Shown here: one piece after another, positions 44,362-54,903 of the stretch
Layout of the letters: each line of letters starts with the position of its first letter
Position numbering within the stretch: position 1 is the stretch's first letter
Assembly (NCBI RefSeq): GCF_030052815.1
Contig: NC_079499.1
Coordinates: forward strand, 71,873,760 to 71,937,759
Origin: Hevea brasiliensis
Lineage: Eukaryota; Streptophyta; Magnoliopsida; Malpighiales; Euphorbiaceae
Direction: 5' to 3'
Length of the DNA stretch: 64,000 bases
The notes under the pieces: generated by a model
The model's input: the letters and a program-made list of their open reading frames with translations, nothing else
The model's database searches: none
Told to the model about the DNA's origin: nothing
Program-made: the position numbers and the translations under genes

Positions 44362-45060
44362 CCATAACTTGGGCTGTGTTAGTCCAATTGGTGTTTGGCC
44401 AATTGGACATGAAACTAGGCTTGTAATGGCACATTTTTGCTGAAGAAACCATGTCCAAAAGACCAAAGCAAGGGGACCAAAACTTGGCCCCAATCCGGAT
44501 ACCCTGCAAACAGCCCCTGCAGAATGACCAAATGAACAGTAACTGTTCATTTGGCCATAACTCACTGTAGATTTGGTCAATTGAGCTGAAATTTTTACAG
44601 CAATAAGTTAAGACATAGACAAACAACTTTCATGTAGAAACCTACCCCAAATTATGACCAGAACCTAACCCAAATGGCAGTCACAGTTACTGTTCAAACC
44701 TGCAACTCTGCAGATTTTCATTTGAGCAGTAATGTTTGGATGGCTATAACTCTCTCTAGAAAACTCGGATTTAGGCGATTCTTGAACCAATGGAAACCTA
44801 AGCCATGGGAGAACATTTCATATGAAGAAAGTTAGACCAAATTATGAACTTAACTTGGTCAAATTACTGACCAAAGTTGGACCAAAATCTGCCAACACCC
44901 AAAATTGCAGCATGAACAGTGCACGTGAACAGTAAACTTATTTTGACCATAACTTGAGCTACAAAACTCCAAATGGAGTGATTAAAAAAAAAAGGAAATT
45001 CAACTACACAAAATAAGGAACATTTTCTATGAAGGAAGTTTTGTTAAATTCCAACAGTAG
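44362..45060 (+). repeat. Four degenerate modules of about 190-205 bp in the A1 LTR
   Basis: Each module opens with a CATAACTTG or CATAACTCA-type word (44362, 44555, 44744 as CTATAACTC, 44947). In its middle most have a TGAAA or AATGG-type word, and a CAACTTTCATGAAGAAA or ATTTCATATGAAGAAAG word, and then CCAAATTATGACC or similar. Spacings are 193, 189 and 203 bp. G has three such starts; C, D, E, F and H2 have related ones. Confidence 0.6.
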
Positions 45061-45998
45061 ATCGACCAATGAAACAGTGCAACTTCGGAGCACCAAAACC
45101 GAAAATTGGCAATTTTGCCAAAATGACCTAAGCTTTGAGAAAGTGACCAAAACCAACAAGTTTTAAATGAAAAATGTAGTTTGTTTGAAGTGCCAAAGTC
45201 AATGTACATATGTTCTATGCAAAAGTCAATATTTTAGTTGACTAATGAAGTGAATAGTGACATGAAAACTTGAAATAAGCTTGGAAATGGATTTGGTAAT
45301 TAATTCCAACAAGTTTTAAATGCAAAATGTGGTACATTGGGAGTGTTAAAACCAATGCACCTATGATCTATGCAAAAGTCAACTTTTTGTTGACTATTAA
45401 AGTGAATAGTGACATAAAAACTTGAAATTCAAAAATTGAAGAATTCAAAAGTATCAAATGCCCTAGTAGGCCTAATGTGATTGGTTTGGATAGGTTGGCA
45501 TGCCAATAGGGTTCTGATAGCAGTACTGCGTATGATGTATGGCTTCATTGCCATTCTGTGATGTGATAGCCTATGGCTATACTGATTATGATGTTTTACC
45601 TGGCTTTATGCCTTATTGCTTATATAGCCTATTAGCCATTCTGTTTGCACACCGGGAGACACATTGTGACCGATGGTGTGACGGCCCGAGGTACCTGGTA
45701 CCCAGTGCTAGTTTACCCGTTTATCCAGTCCGGTCAATTTGTATAGGTTACTTGGGCATGGAAAAGTATAATTGTAATTGAATTGATTGTTAAAGAAAAT
45801 ACGAAAACTAAATATCAGGAATGATTACGATAGAATACAAAGAAACTTAAAAGTCATGAAGAAGTTAATATCATAAAACAAGATTAGCCCTCGACTAAAC
45901 ACTAAGTTGGTAATTATTTAGTTCTTATGAACACAATGGCTAAGAAATTATGATTTTTATATTGCATATTATTTCTTTCTATTTTATTATTTGCACCA

Positions 45999-46035
45999 CT
46001 AAGCTTTATGCTTAGCGCGTCGCTTTTGCAACGCG
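45999..46035 (+). other. Double hairpin in the A1 5' LTR
   Basis: Stem 1: CTAAGC-TTTAT-GCTTAG (45999-46015), perfect. Stem 2: CGCGTCGC-TTTT-GCAACGCG (46016-46035), one mismatch. The same structure is in the 3' LTR at about 51020-51056. Confidence 0.7.
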
Positions 46036-46652
46036 TAGGTACTGAAGATTGGACAGAGGGCCAGTAGACCACAGATTCGGTAAGGCAGTTCACAGTTCTG
46101 CATAGTGTCTGTGTCACCTCACTGTCAGCAGTGCATTGGTAGGACGCTAGATGTCATTTTGGTATTTTGTAATTGATTTTATTTTCTCATATGTATTTGA
46201 ACTTATGTAATATATTTTGATATTCATGTAAATAATGTAAAGTGTGGTTGTAAATGGAAAAGTGAATGTTTATCTATGATATATGCATGGTATCATATGA
46301 GATGGATGAATGATTGAGAAATGAATGGTTGACAAATGTTGAGAACTGAAATTGAGAAATATTGATGAGATTTTGATATTGGAGTTTGGAAATGATTGAA
46401 TGTGAATATTGGAAGTGTTTTTCACAGGTTCCGAAGAACTGTTTTCTCCATTTTTAGCCGGTACTCTGCCGAATTTTCTAAAAAAATTTCAGAACCTCAA
46501 ATAAATTACAATTTTAATAAATGAATTATATTTCACAAGTTATATTCAAAACTATCTTAAAAATGAATTAAGATAAAATAGAGTGCTCCAGCACACTGAG
46601 TGGCATAACTTGCTCAGCTACACTGTAGTCGGGTAAGGGGTGTCACATTTAG

Positions 46653-46664
46653 TGGTATCAGAGC
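46653..46664 (+). other. Element A1 primer-binding site
   Basis: TGGTATCAGAGC, six bases after the 5' LTR end at 46647; complementary to initiator tRNA-Met. Confidence 0.94.
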
Positions 46665-46774
46665 GCGGTTTAGGCGTTTCTGGGCCTAGATTGAGTCCAT
46701 ACCATGCATTGCATTTGTAAGAGTCGAGGTGACACTAATGCAGATCTGTTTATCTTTCTTATTTTGAATAGGAT

Positions 46775-47584
46775 ATGGACCCTTCATCTCAGAGAGCCGT
46801 TGAGGAGGAAGTGGAGAGTCATGCTCCACCTGCAGCAGCTGAGACTGGGGGCATGAGAGAATCTGCTCCACCAGCTCAAGCAGAGCCTGCTCAGCCTCCA
46901 CAGGCCATGTTTCAGCAAATGGCTGACTTCTTTAGACAAATGGCCAGGGTAATGCCAGCACCACCACCACCACCACCACCAGCTCCACAGCAGAAATCAC
47001 ACCTGGAAAGGCTAAGAAAGTTTGGAGCTGTGGACTTCTATGGCAAGAGAGAAGATGACTCTGTTGCAGCTGAGAATTGGTTGAACAGAACAGGCAGAGT
47101 CCTAAAACAACTCCACTGCACTCCAGAGCAAAACCTGGAAGCTGCCATATCTTTGCTGCAAGATGATGCTTACGAATGGTGGGACACTGTGTCCAGTGAA
47201 GTGCAGCCAGAAGCTGTAACTTGGGACTTCTTTCTTTCAGAATTCAAGAAGAAATATGTGGGTACTGTATACCTGAAAGAGAGAAGAAGAGAGTTTATTA
47301 ACCTAAGGCAGAGACAGTTGTCAGTGGCCGAATATGAGAAGGAATTCGTAAGATTGAGCCGCTATGGAAGGGAGATAGTCCCTAATGAAGCTGAAAGATG
47401 TAAGAGATTTGAAGAGAGACTAAATGACAACATCAAGATCCAGCTCACTGCCTTGGGAATCACTGACTTCACTAAGTTAGTGGAAGCTGCATTAAAAGTG
47501 GAGAAAGTGAGAGTAAATGAACAAAATAGAAAAGATAGGCAGCGTAAGAGGAATTTGGACCGGGGCAGTCAAGTATACCGATAG
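46775..47584 (+). CDS. Element A1 gag (capsid part)
   Basis: 269 codons from ATG 46775 (MDPSSQRAVEEEVESHAPPA), the only long frame after the primer site. The N-terminus is rich in Ala, Pro, Glu and Gln, with a run of nine Pro codons around 46960-46985. The gag domain follows: LERLRKFGAVDFYGKREDDS, AENWLNRTGRVLKQLHCTPE, LLQDDAYEWWDTVSSEV, WDFFLSEFKKKYVGTVYLKE, LSVAEYEKEFVRLSRYGREI, ERCKRFEERLNDNIKIQLTA. It ends in a basic stretch and a stop after SQVYR. Homology with gag of element D is clear along the domain, but the sequences are divergent, so A1 is not a simple deletion of D. The protein would assemble virus-like particles; its zinc knuckle lies in a different frame just downstream. Confidence 0.93.
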   Translation: MDPSSQRAVEEEVESHAPPAAAETGGMRESAPPAQAEPAQPPQAMFQQMADFFRQMARVMPAPPPPPPPAPQQKSHLERLRKFGAVDFYGKREDDSVAAENWLNRTGRVLKQLHCTPEQNLEAAISLLQDDAYEWWDTVSSEVQPEAVTWDFFLSEFKKKYVGTVYLKERRREFINLRQRQLSVAEYEKEFVRLSRYGREIVPNEAERCKRFEERLNDNIKIQLTALGITDFTKLVEAALKVEKVRVNEQNRKDRQRKRNLDRGSQVYR

Positions 47585-48035
47585 TAAGAAGTTTAAGGGT
47601 TCTGGTTCACAAGATCAAACACAGGGCCACAGAGGCCAGATTGGGATATCTATAGCTAGTTCTCCGGGCATAATAACAAGGGGATCAACCCCAAAGCCTG
47701 AATGTATGCATTGTGGTAGAAGATACAGAGGGGAGTGTCGACTGTTAACTGGAGAGTGTTTCAAATGTGGGGCTACGGATCATTTCATAAGAGATTGCCC
47801 TCAAAGGAGTGGTTCAATAGCTCCAGTACAAGTTGATAGACCTTCCCCTATAGTTCAAAGAGGTAAAAGATCGGGTAGAGCAGAAACAGCTGACATTTCA
47901 CAGAAGATTGTTTCTGAGACAGTTGAAAAGCCCGAAGTCAGGGTGGTACCACAAGTATATGCTATGGAAGCTCAGGAAGAGCCAAACCCAGACACTGATG
48001 AGGCGATGCAAGGAAGTGAAGAAACAAGGAGGTAG
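47517..48035 (+). pseudogene. Element A1 gag C-terminus with zinc knuckle (+1 frame)
   Basis: The frame that continues gag after a one-base shift near 47560-47585 (the ATG at 47517 is only the first in this frame and not a real start). It carries KPECMHCGRRYRGECRLLTG and the zinc knuckle CFKCGATDHFIRDC, with all four ligands (C-x2-C-x4-H-x4-C) intact. It then reads VPQVYAMEAQEEPNPDTDEA, which is where protease would begin in a full Tekay polyprotein. It ends at 48033-48035, and pol is cleanly missing. The shift may be a real mutation or a sequencing error: it sits near CCGG and CAG sites where other errors are suspected. If corrected, gag would be one ORF of about 420 codons. Confidence 0.85.
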
Positions 48036-48085
48036 CAACTCCCCGATTACATAAGTCAGGTAAATTTCGAGAACGAAATTTAAAT

Positions 48086-48099
48086 AAGAGGGGAAGAGT
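48086..48099 (+). other. Element A1 polypurine tract
   Basis: AAGAGGGGAAGAGT directly before the 3' LTR at 48100, preceded by the TTTCGAGAACGAAATT inverted repeat. Confidence 0.9.
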
Positions 48100-51000
48100 T
48101 GTAACACCCTCCCCGTAGCAACTCCGTACATTCTACTGTTTCGGTGACCGGTGTCGGTCCGGACAGCTAGAACGTTCGGAAAAATATTTAAACTTAAGTG
48201 AGAAACCATAAATAACTCAAATATTGACAAGAAAAATTTAGTAAAAATTTTAGAAATAAAATACAAACAAGTTCAACGAGCCGGTGCCCAAGCGATGGGT
48301 AACCGGAGGGAAGTTGCGGTTCTCGCAACGAGGAGCCCTAGACCCGGGGGAAAAATTATAAAATAATTTTTGGGACTCCAGAGAAGGGTCATTGAGGTTC
48401 CTATGGCATTAGAATGCCAAGAAAATATTTAGAAAAATTTTTCAATCGATACAGACAATTTTGACCCGTTAAGCCAAACGGAGGGCATTTTGGTCATTTC
48501 GCCTTCAGAGGTGATTTTTGGCCGACTTGTCCAGTTAAGTAAATAATTATTATGACTCAAAATATGAATAAATATTGCTAAAAATTAAATTGAAATGTGG
48601 TAGAAAAGAAAAGAAAAGAAAAATAGTGGAAATTAAGGATAATGACATCACATGATGTCATTATCTTACTCCCAACCAATCACCATCTAACAAGCAATCT
48701 TAAAACACTTAAAAGAGTCAAAAATAGACCAAAAATTTCTGGTTTCCTTGTTCATCTTCAACCAGCCAAAACGTGAGTTTCTTTCTCCATAGCTTTTATT
48801 TTTTTATACCTTCCAATCTTTGATTCCTTACCCTAAAACCCTTAGGTCTCTTCATTAAAACTTGTCCACACACCTTGTAGGAGTGTTTGGCAGCCAAGAA
48901 AAGCCAAGAAAGTGAAGGAATTGCTTGGGAAAATTCTGCCCTCCTAAGGTTAGTGCACCTATTCATTTGAAACTCTTATATTCCATGATAGTGACTTGAA
49001 ATAAGTTAGGAATTGTAACTAAAATGAATAAAAATTATGTGTATGAATGCCATGAATTTTGGCAGCCTTATTGAAGGAATAGAAATGAGTGTTTTGTTGG
49101 ACTTAGAGTGGTTGGAAATCATGGTTAAGGTATTAATATGCATGGAGATTGAACTAAGCATGTTAATCAAGGTTTATGAGTAATTGGTTTGGACATTAGG
49201 GTTTGGAAAGGTGAAATTGTGACTTAGCTTAGGAAATGGTTAGAGAACTTTTTAATGGTCAATTAGTGACCATTTTAGGTAGGTTGACCCTAATTAGAAC
49301 TGAAAAATTGGATGGTAAAGTGAAGGTGAAATCTGCCTATGGACAGCAGCATAGGGACTGAAAATTTAGTCCCTTTGCACTGCCATAACTTGGGCTGTGT
49401 TAGTCCAATTGGTGTTTGGCCAATTGGACATGAAATTAGGCTTGTAATGGCACATTTTTGCTGAAGAAACCATGTCCAAAAGACCAAAGCAAGGGGACCA
49501 AAACTTGGCCCCAATCCGGATACCCTGCAAACAGCCCCTGCAGAATGACCAAATGAACAGTAACTGTTCATTTGGCCATAACTCACTATAGATTTGGTCA
49601 ATTGAGCTGAAATTTTTACAGCAACAATTTAAGACATAGACAAACAACTTTCATGAAGAAACCTACCCCAAATTATGACCAGAACCTAACCCAAATGGCA
49701 GTCACAGTTACTGTTCAAACCTGCAACTCTGCAGATTTTCATTTGAGCAGTAATGTTTGGATGGCTATAACTCTCTCTAGAAAACTCAGATTTAGGCGAT
49801 TCTTGAACCGATGGAAACCTAAGCCATGGTAGAACATTTCATATGAAGAAAGTTAGACCAAATTATGAACTTAACTTGGTCAAATTACTGACCAAAGTTG
49901 GACCAAAATCTGCCAACACCCAAAATTGCAAAGATGAATAAAGGCACGTGAACAGTAAACTTATTTTGGCCATAACTTGAGCTACAAAACTCCAAATGGA
50001 GTGATTCAAAAAAAACAAATTCAACTAGACAAAATAAGGAACATTTTCTATGAAGGAAGTTTTGTTAAATTCTAACAGTAGATCGACCAATGAAACAGTG
50101 CAACTTCGGAGCACCAAAACCGAAAATTGGCAATTTTGCCAAAATGACCTAAGCTTTGAGAAAGTGACCAAAACCAACAAGTTTTAAATGAAAAATGTAG
50201 TATGTTTGAAGTGCCAAAGTCAATGTACATATGTTCTATGCAAAAGTCAATATTTTAGTTGACTAATGAAGTGAATAGTGACATGAAAACTTGAAATAAG
50301 CTTGGAAATAGATTTGGTAATTAATTCCAACAAGTTTTAAATGCAAAATGTGGTACATTGGGAGTGTTAAAACCAATGCACCTATGATCTATGCAAAAGT
50401 CAACTTTTTGTTGACTATTAAAGTGAATAGTGACATAAAAACTTGAAATTCAAAAATTGAAGAATTCAAAAGTATCAAATGCCCTAGTAGGCCTAATGTG
50501 ATTGGTTTGGATAGGTTGGCATGCCAATAGGGTTCTGATAGCAGTACTGCATATGATGTATGGCTTCATTGCCATTCTGTGATGTGATAGCCTATGGCTA
50601 TACTGATTATGATGTTTTACCTGGCTTTATGCCTTATTGCTTATATAGCTTATTAGCCATTCTGTTTGCACACCGGGAGACACATTGTGACCGATGGTGT
50701 GACGGCCCGAGGTACCTGGTACCCAGTGCTAGTTTACCCATTTATCCAGTCCGGTCAATTTGTATAGGTTACTTGGGCATGGAAAAGTATAACTGTAATT
50801 GAACTGATTGTTAAAGAAAATACGAAAACTAAATATCAAGAATGATTACGATAGAATACAAAGAAACTTAAAAGTCATGAAGAAGTTAATATCATAAAAC
50901 AAGATTAGCCCTTGACTAAACACTAAGTTGGTAATTATTTAGTTCTTATGAACACAATGGCTAAGAAATTATGATTTTTATATTGCATATTATTTCTTTC

Positions 51001-51668
51001 TATTTTATTATTTGCACCACTAAGCTTTATGCTTAGCGCGTCGCTTTTGCAACGCGTAGGTACTGAAGATTGGACAGAGGGCCAGTAGACCACAGATTCG
51101 GTAAGGCAGTTCACAGTTCTACATAGTGTCTGTGTCACCTCACTGTCAGCAGTGCATTGGTAGGACGCTAGATGTCATTTTGGTATTTTGTAATTGATTT
51201 TATTTTCTCATATGTATTTGAACTTATGTAATATATTTTGATATTCATGTAAATAATGTAAAGTGTGGTTGTAAATGGAAAAGTGAATGTTTATCTATGA
51301 TATATGCATGGTATCATATGAGATGGATGAATGATTGAGAAATGAATGGTTGACAAATGTTTAGAACTGAAAATGAGAAATATTGATGAGATTCTGATAT
51401 TGGAGTTTGGAAATGATTGAATGTGAATATTGGAAGTTTTTTTCACAGGTTCCGAAGAACTGTTTTCTCCATTTTTAGCCAGTACTCTGCCGGATTTTCC
51501 AAAAAAATTTCGGAACCTCAAATAAATTACAATTTTAATAAATGAATTATATTTCACAAGTTATATTCAAAACTATCTTAAAAATGAATTAAGATAAAAT
51601 AGAGTGCTCCAGCACACTGAGTGGCATAACTTGCTCAGCTACACTGTAGTCGGGTAAGGGGTGTCACA
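48100..51668 (+). repeat. Element A1 3' LTR (3569 bp)
   Basis: Same length and ends as the 5' LTR. One cluster of differences at about 49926-49945 replaces CAGCATGAACAGT-type sequence with AAAGATGAATAAAG. Confidence 0.95.
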
Positions 51669-53544
51669 ACTTTCTTCATAGAAAATGTTTCCTATTGTCC
51701 TAACTTTATGCTCCTTTTTGAATCACTCCATTTGGAGTTTTGTAACTCAAGTTATAGCCATTTGAATCATGGCTGCCGGATTGGACTTAACCCAGATTTT
51801 CTGGGCAAATTCTGGTTCTGGCAGTTTTAGGTCACCAACTTTAGGTGGCCAACTGACTTGGTTAAGGGCATAATTTTGGTTTGTGTTCTCATGAAAGCTT
51901 TAGGTCTATATCTCATCTGTCCACTGGTAAAATTGCAGGTCATTTAGACCAGCCTAACCTAAGTTATGGCCAAATGAACAATCACTGTTCATTTGGTCAT
52001 TTTTGTACAAGTCATACTGCAAAAATCCGGATTTGGTCAATTTGTTCACTAGGTTTTGGTCACTTTTTGGGCATGATTCCTAAATGAAAAATGTGTCATT
52101 TTATGTCTATTTTGATTCCCAATTGGTCTCATACTAATTAGACTTGTAAATTTTCAGTTTTGGTCTCTCAAAGGGACCTTGGTCCTGTTGCCTGCAACAT
52201 GACCATTTTCAATCCGAATTTAAACTCACCTCTAACACTTTCAACACATCTCAGTTGGTCACAAATGACCATTTCTAACTTCAAACTAGGTCAAACACAT
52301 CATTTCATAATTTCTCACATTTTTTACTCCTAAACCCTAAGTGTCCAAAACCCTAGTTCACCAATTTGTTGTATTTAGCTAATTCAAAGCATATAACCAT
52401 AATCATTCAACTCCTTGATGTTCATATTCACCTCTAATTCAATCAAACCATGCAAATCATACCCCCACACATGCTGGCTGAATTTCCCTTTAGTCCCCCT
52501 AAGATGTTTTCTTTGCATTTTAAATGAATTTCTAAGTTTATTCAACTATAAAAACAATTAAATCAACTAACAAATCAAGTTTAGTTTACTAACCTTATGC
52601 AGAATTTTTCTGTGACACCCCTTTACCCATGTACAGTACATCCGAGTAAGCAATGTCACACGGTGTATCGGCACACTCTAATTTTACCTTAATCAATTTT
52701 TTAGTCATATTTATGAATATAATTTATGAAATATAATTTATTTAAGCCTTTTTTTTCGAAATTATAATTTATTTGAGGTTCCGAAAATTTTATAGAAAAT
52801 CCGGCAAAGTACCGGCTAAAAATAGAGAAAACCGTTCTTCGGAACCTGCGAAAAACACTTCCTATATTTTTATTCATTCATCTCAACTCCATTTATCAAA
52901 ATCTCAATATTTTTCAGTTCACATTCATTTCTCAATCATTCATCTCATTTGTTAATCATGTACAATTCATAAATAGACATTCACTCTTCCATTCACAAAT
53001 ACAATTTTCATTATTTACATGAACATCAAAATATGTTACATATGTTCAATTACATATGAGAAAATAAACATTAGTTACAAAATACCAAAATGAAACCTAG
53101 TGTCCTACCAATGCAATCAGAGCTGTGGAGGTGACACGGACACTATGCAGAATCGTGAACGCCTTACTCAACTGTGGTCTACTGGGCCCTCTGTCTAAAT
53201 CTTTCAGCCTCTACGTTGCAAAAGCGACGCGCTAAGCATAAAGCTTAGTGGTGCAATAATAAAATAAAAGAAAATAGCAGAAAATAAATGTGTATTTAAT
53301 GTATATGCCTTATTTGTTTTGCATTTGTATATCCCTTTTTTTTTTTTTTTTCTTCTCGTTAACTTTGTCCACTTTTATTCATTTGGTTGCCCAAGTAACC
53401 TATACTGGACGACTGGACTGGATAACGGGTCGTTGGCACTGGACACCGCGGTACCTCGGGCAGTCATACCATGGGACGCAGAACGTCAACCACGTATGCA
53501 GTCAGTATGGCTAAAAGCCATGATATCACATAATCGGGCATAAA

Positions 53545-53610
53545 AGCCATGAATACTGGCATAAAAGCCATGAATACGGGCATAAAGCCATGAATACAGG
53601 CATAAAGCCT
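53545..53610. repeat. 20-22 bp tandem repeat in solo LTR F
   Basis: About four units of GGCATAAAAGCCATGAATAC. The equivalent place in element E (58226-58300) has its own set (GGCATAAAGCCATGAGTGCG), so the repeat is a variable feature of this LTR position. Confidence 0.85.
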
Positions 53611-54864
53611 TTCGCAGTACTGCTAAAACAATACCCTATTGGCATGCCAAACTATCCAAACCAATCTTGTTAGGTATACTAGGGCATTTGATACTTTAAA
53701 ATTCTTCAATCTTTGAATTTTAACTTTTGGTGTCACTATTCATTTCATTGGTCAACAAGGAAGTTGACTTTTGTATAGAAAGTAGGTACATTGACTTTGG
53801 CACTTCAAACATACCACATTTTTTATTTAAAATTTGTTGGAAGTGATCACCATTACCATTTCTAGGCTTAAACCAAGAGAAACAAAATTTTTGGTTTTTG
53901 AAGCTTAACTTTACTATTCCATTAAGCAATCACATAAAGGGGAATTTGAGGAAATGGTAAACATGAAAGTTGTTCCTTATTTTGTCTAGTATAATTTCTT
54001 TTATTGAATCAATCCATTTGTAGTTTTGTAGCTCAAGTTATGGCCAAAATAAGTTTACTGCTCACTGCACTGCTCTCGCTGAAATTTTGGGTTTTGGCAG
54101 ATTTTGGTCCAACTTTGGTCAGTAATTTGACCAAGTTAAGTTCATAATTTGGTCTAACTTTCTTCATATGAAATGTTCTACCATGCCTTAGGTTTCCATC
54201 GGTTCAAGAATCGCCTAAATCCGAGTTTTCTAGAGAGAGTTATAGCCATCCAAACATTACTGTTCAAATGTAAATCTGCAGAGTTGCAGGTTTGATAACT
54301 CAACTTTGTTCAAAAATTTGAATGGGTTAATGGCATAATTTGGGGTGATGTTCTTCATGAAAGTTGTTCTTCTATATCATATCTTGTTGCTGTAAAACTT
54401 TTAGGTCAATTTGACCATTCTACGGTGAGTTATGGCCAAATGAACAGTTACTGTTCGTTTGGTCATTTTGCAGGGGCTGTTTGCAGGGTGTCCGGAATGG
54501 GGCCAACTTTTGGTCCTCTTGCTTTGGTCTTTTGGGCATGGTTTCTTCAGCAAAAATGTGCCATTATAAGCCTAGTTTCATGTCTAATTGACCAAATACC
54601 AATTGGACCAACACAGCCAAAGATATGGCAGTCCAAGTGGACTGAAATTTTAGTCACTCTGCTGCTATCCTTAGGCAGCCTACACATTCACTTTGCCATG
54701 CTATATTTCAGTCCAAATTGTGGTCAACTTACCTAAAATGGTCACTAATTGACCCTTATAATGTTCTTTCACAATTTCATAAGCTAAATCCAAGTTTCAC
54801 ACCTCAAAACCCTAATTTCCATTATAATTTTTCACAACTACCTTAATTAATCACTTTCATTCCT

Positions 54865-54865
<1 letters not shown>

Positions 54866-54899
<34 letters not shown>
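54866..54899. repeat. (TA)n microsatellite in solo LTR F
   Basis: About 16 TA dinucleotides, absent from the same place in A1 and G, so expanded after F diverged. Confidence 0.95.

Positions 54900-54903
<4 letters not shown>

Larger units (their letters stand above)
43079..46647 (+). repeat. Element A1 5' LTR (3569 bp)
   Basis: Landmarks: U3 palindrome about 43619-43640, donor-like AAG|GTTAGT (GT at 43928), four modules starting near 44362, 44555, 44744 and 44947, double hairpin 45999-46035, acceptor-like TTTTTCACAG ending 46427. After that, AGGTTCCGAA and an inverted TTCAGAACCT (TTCGGAACCT in the 3' LTR) form a third, larger hairpin. Confidence 0.95.
43079..51668 (+). mobile_element. Element A1: gag-only TR-GAG-type Tekay derivative
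   Basis: Two LTRs of equal length (43079-46647 and 48100-51668, both 3569 bp), starting TGTAACACCCTCCCCGTAGC and ending GGGGTGTCACA, flanked by a perfect TSD ACTTT (43074-43078, 51669-51673). The 1452-bp interior has a primer site, gag and a polypurine tract, and nothing from protease onward. That matches terminal-repeat retrotransposons with gag (TR-GAG), non-autonomous elements that keep a particle protein but borrow pol. The LTRs differ at only a few dozen sites by eye, so it is young. Inserted in the 5' LTR of D. Confidence 0.96.

Noticed and set aside
44269..44626. Two overlapping minus-strand ORFs (about 93-103 codons) in A1, also at 49290-49647 and 54425-54736
   Set aside because: They are open stretches across the roughly 190-bp modules. 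Two frames open over the same bases and multiplication with the LTR argue against a gene.
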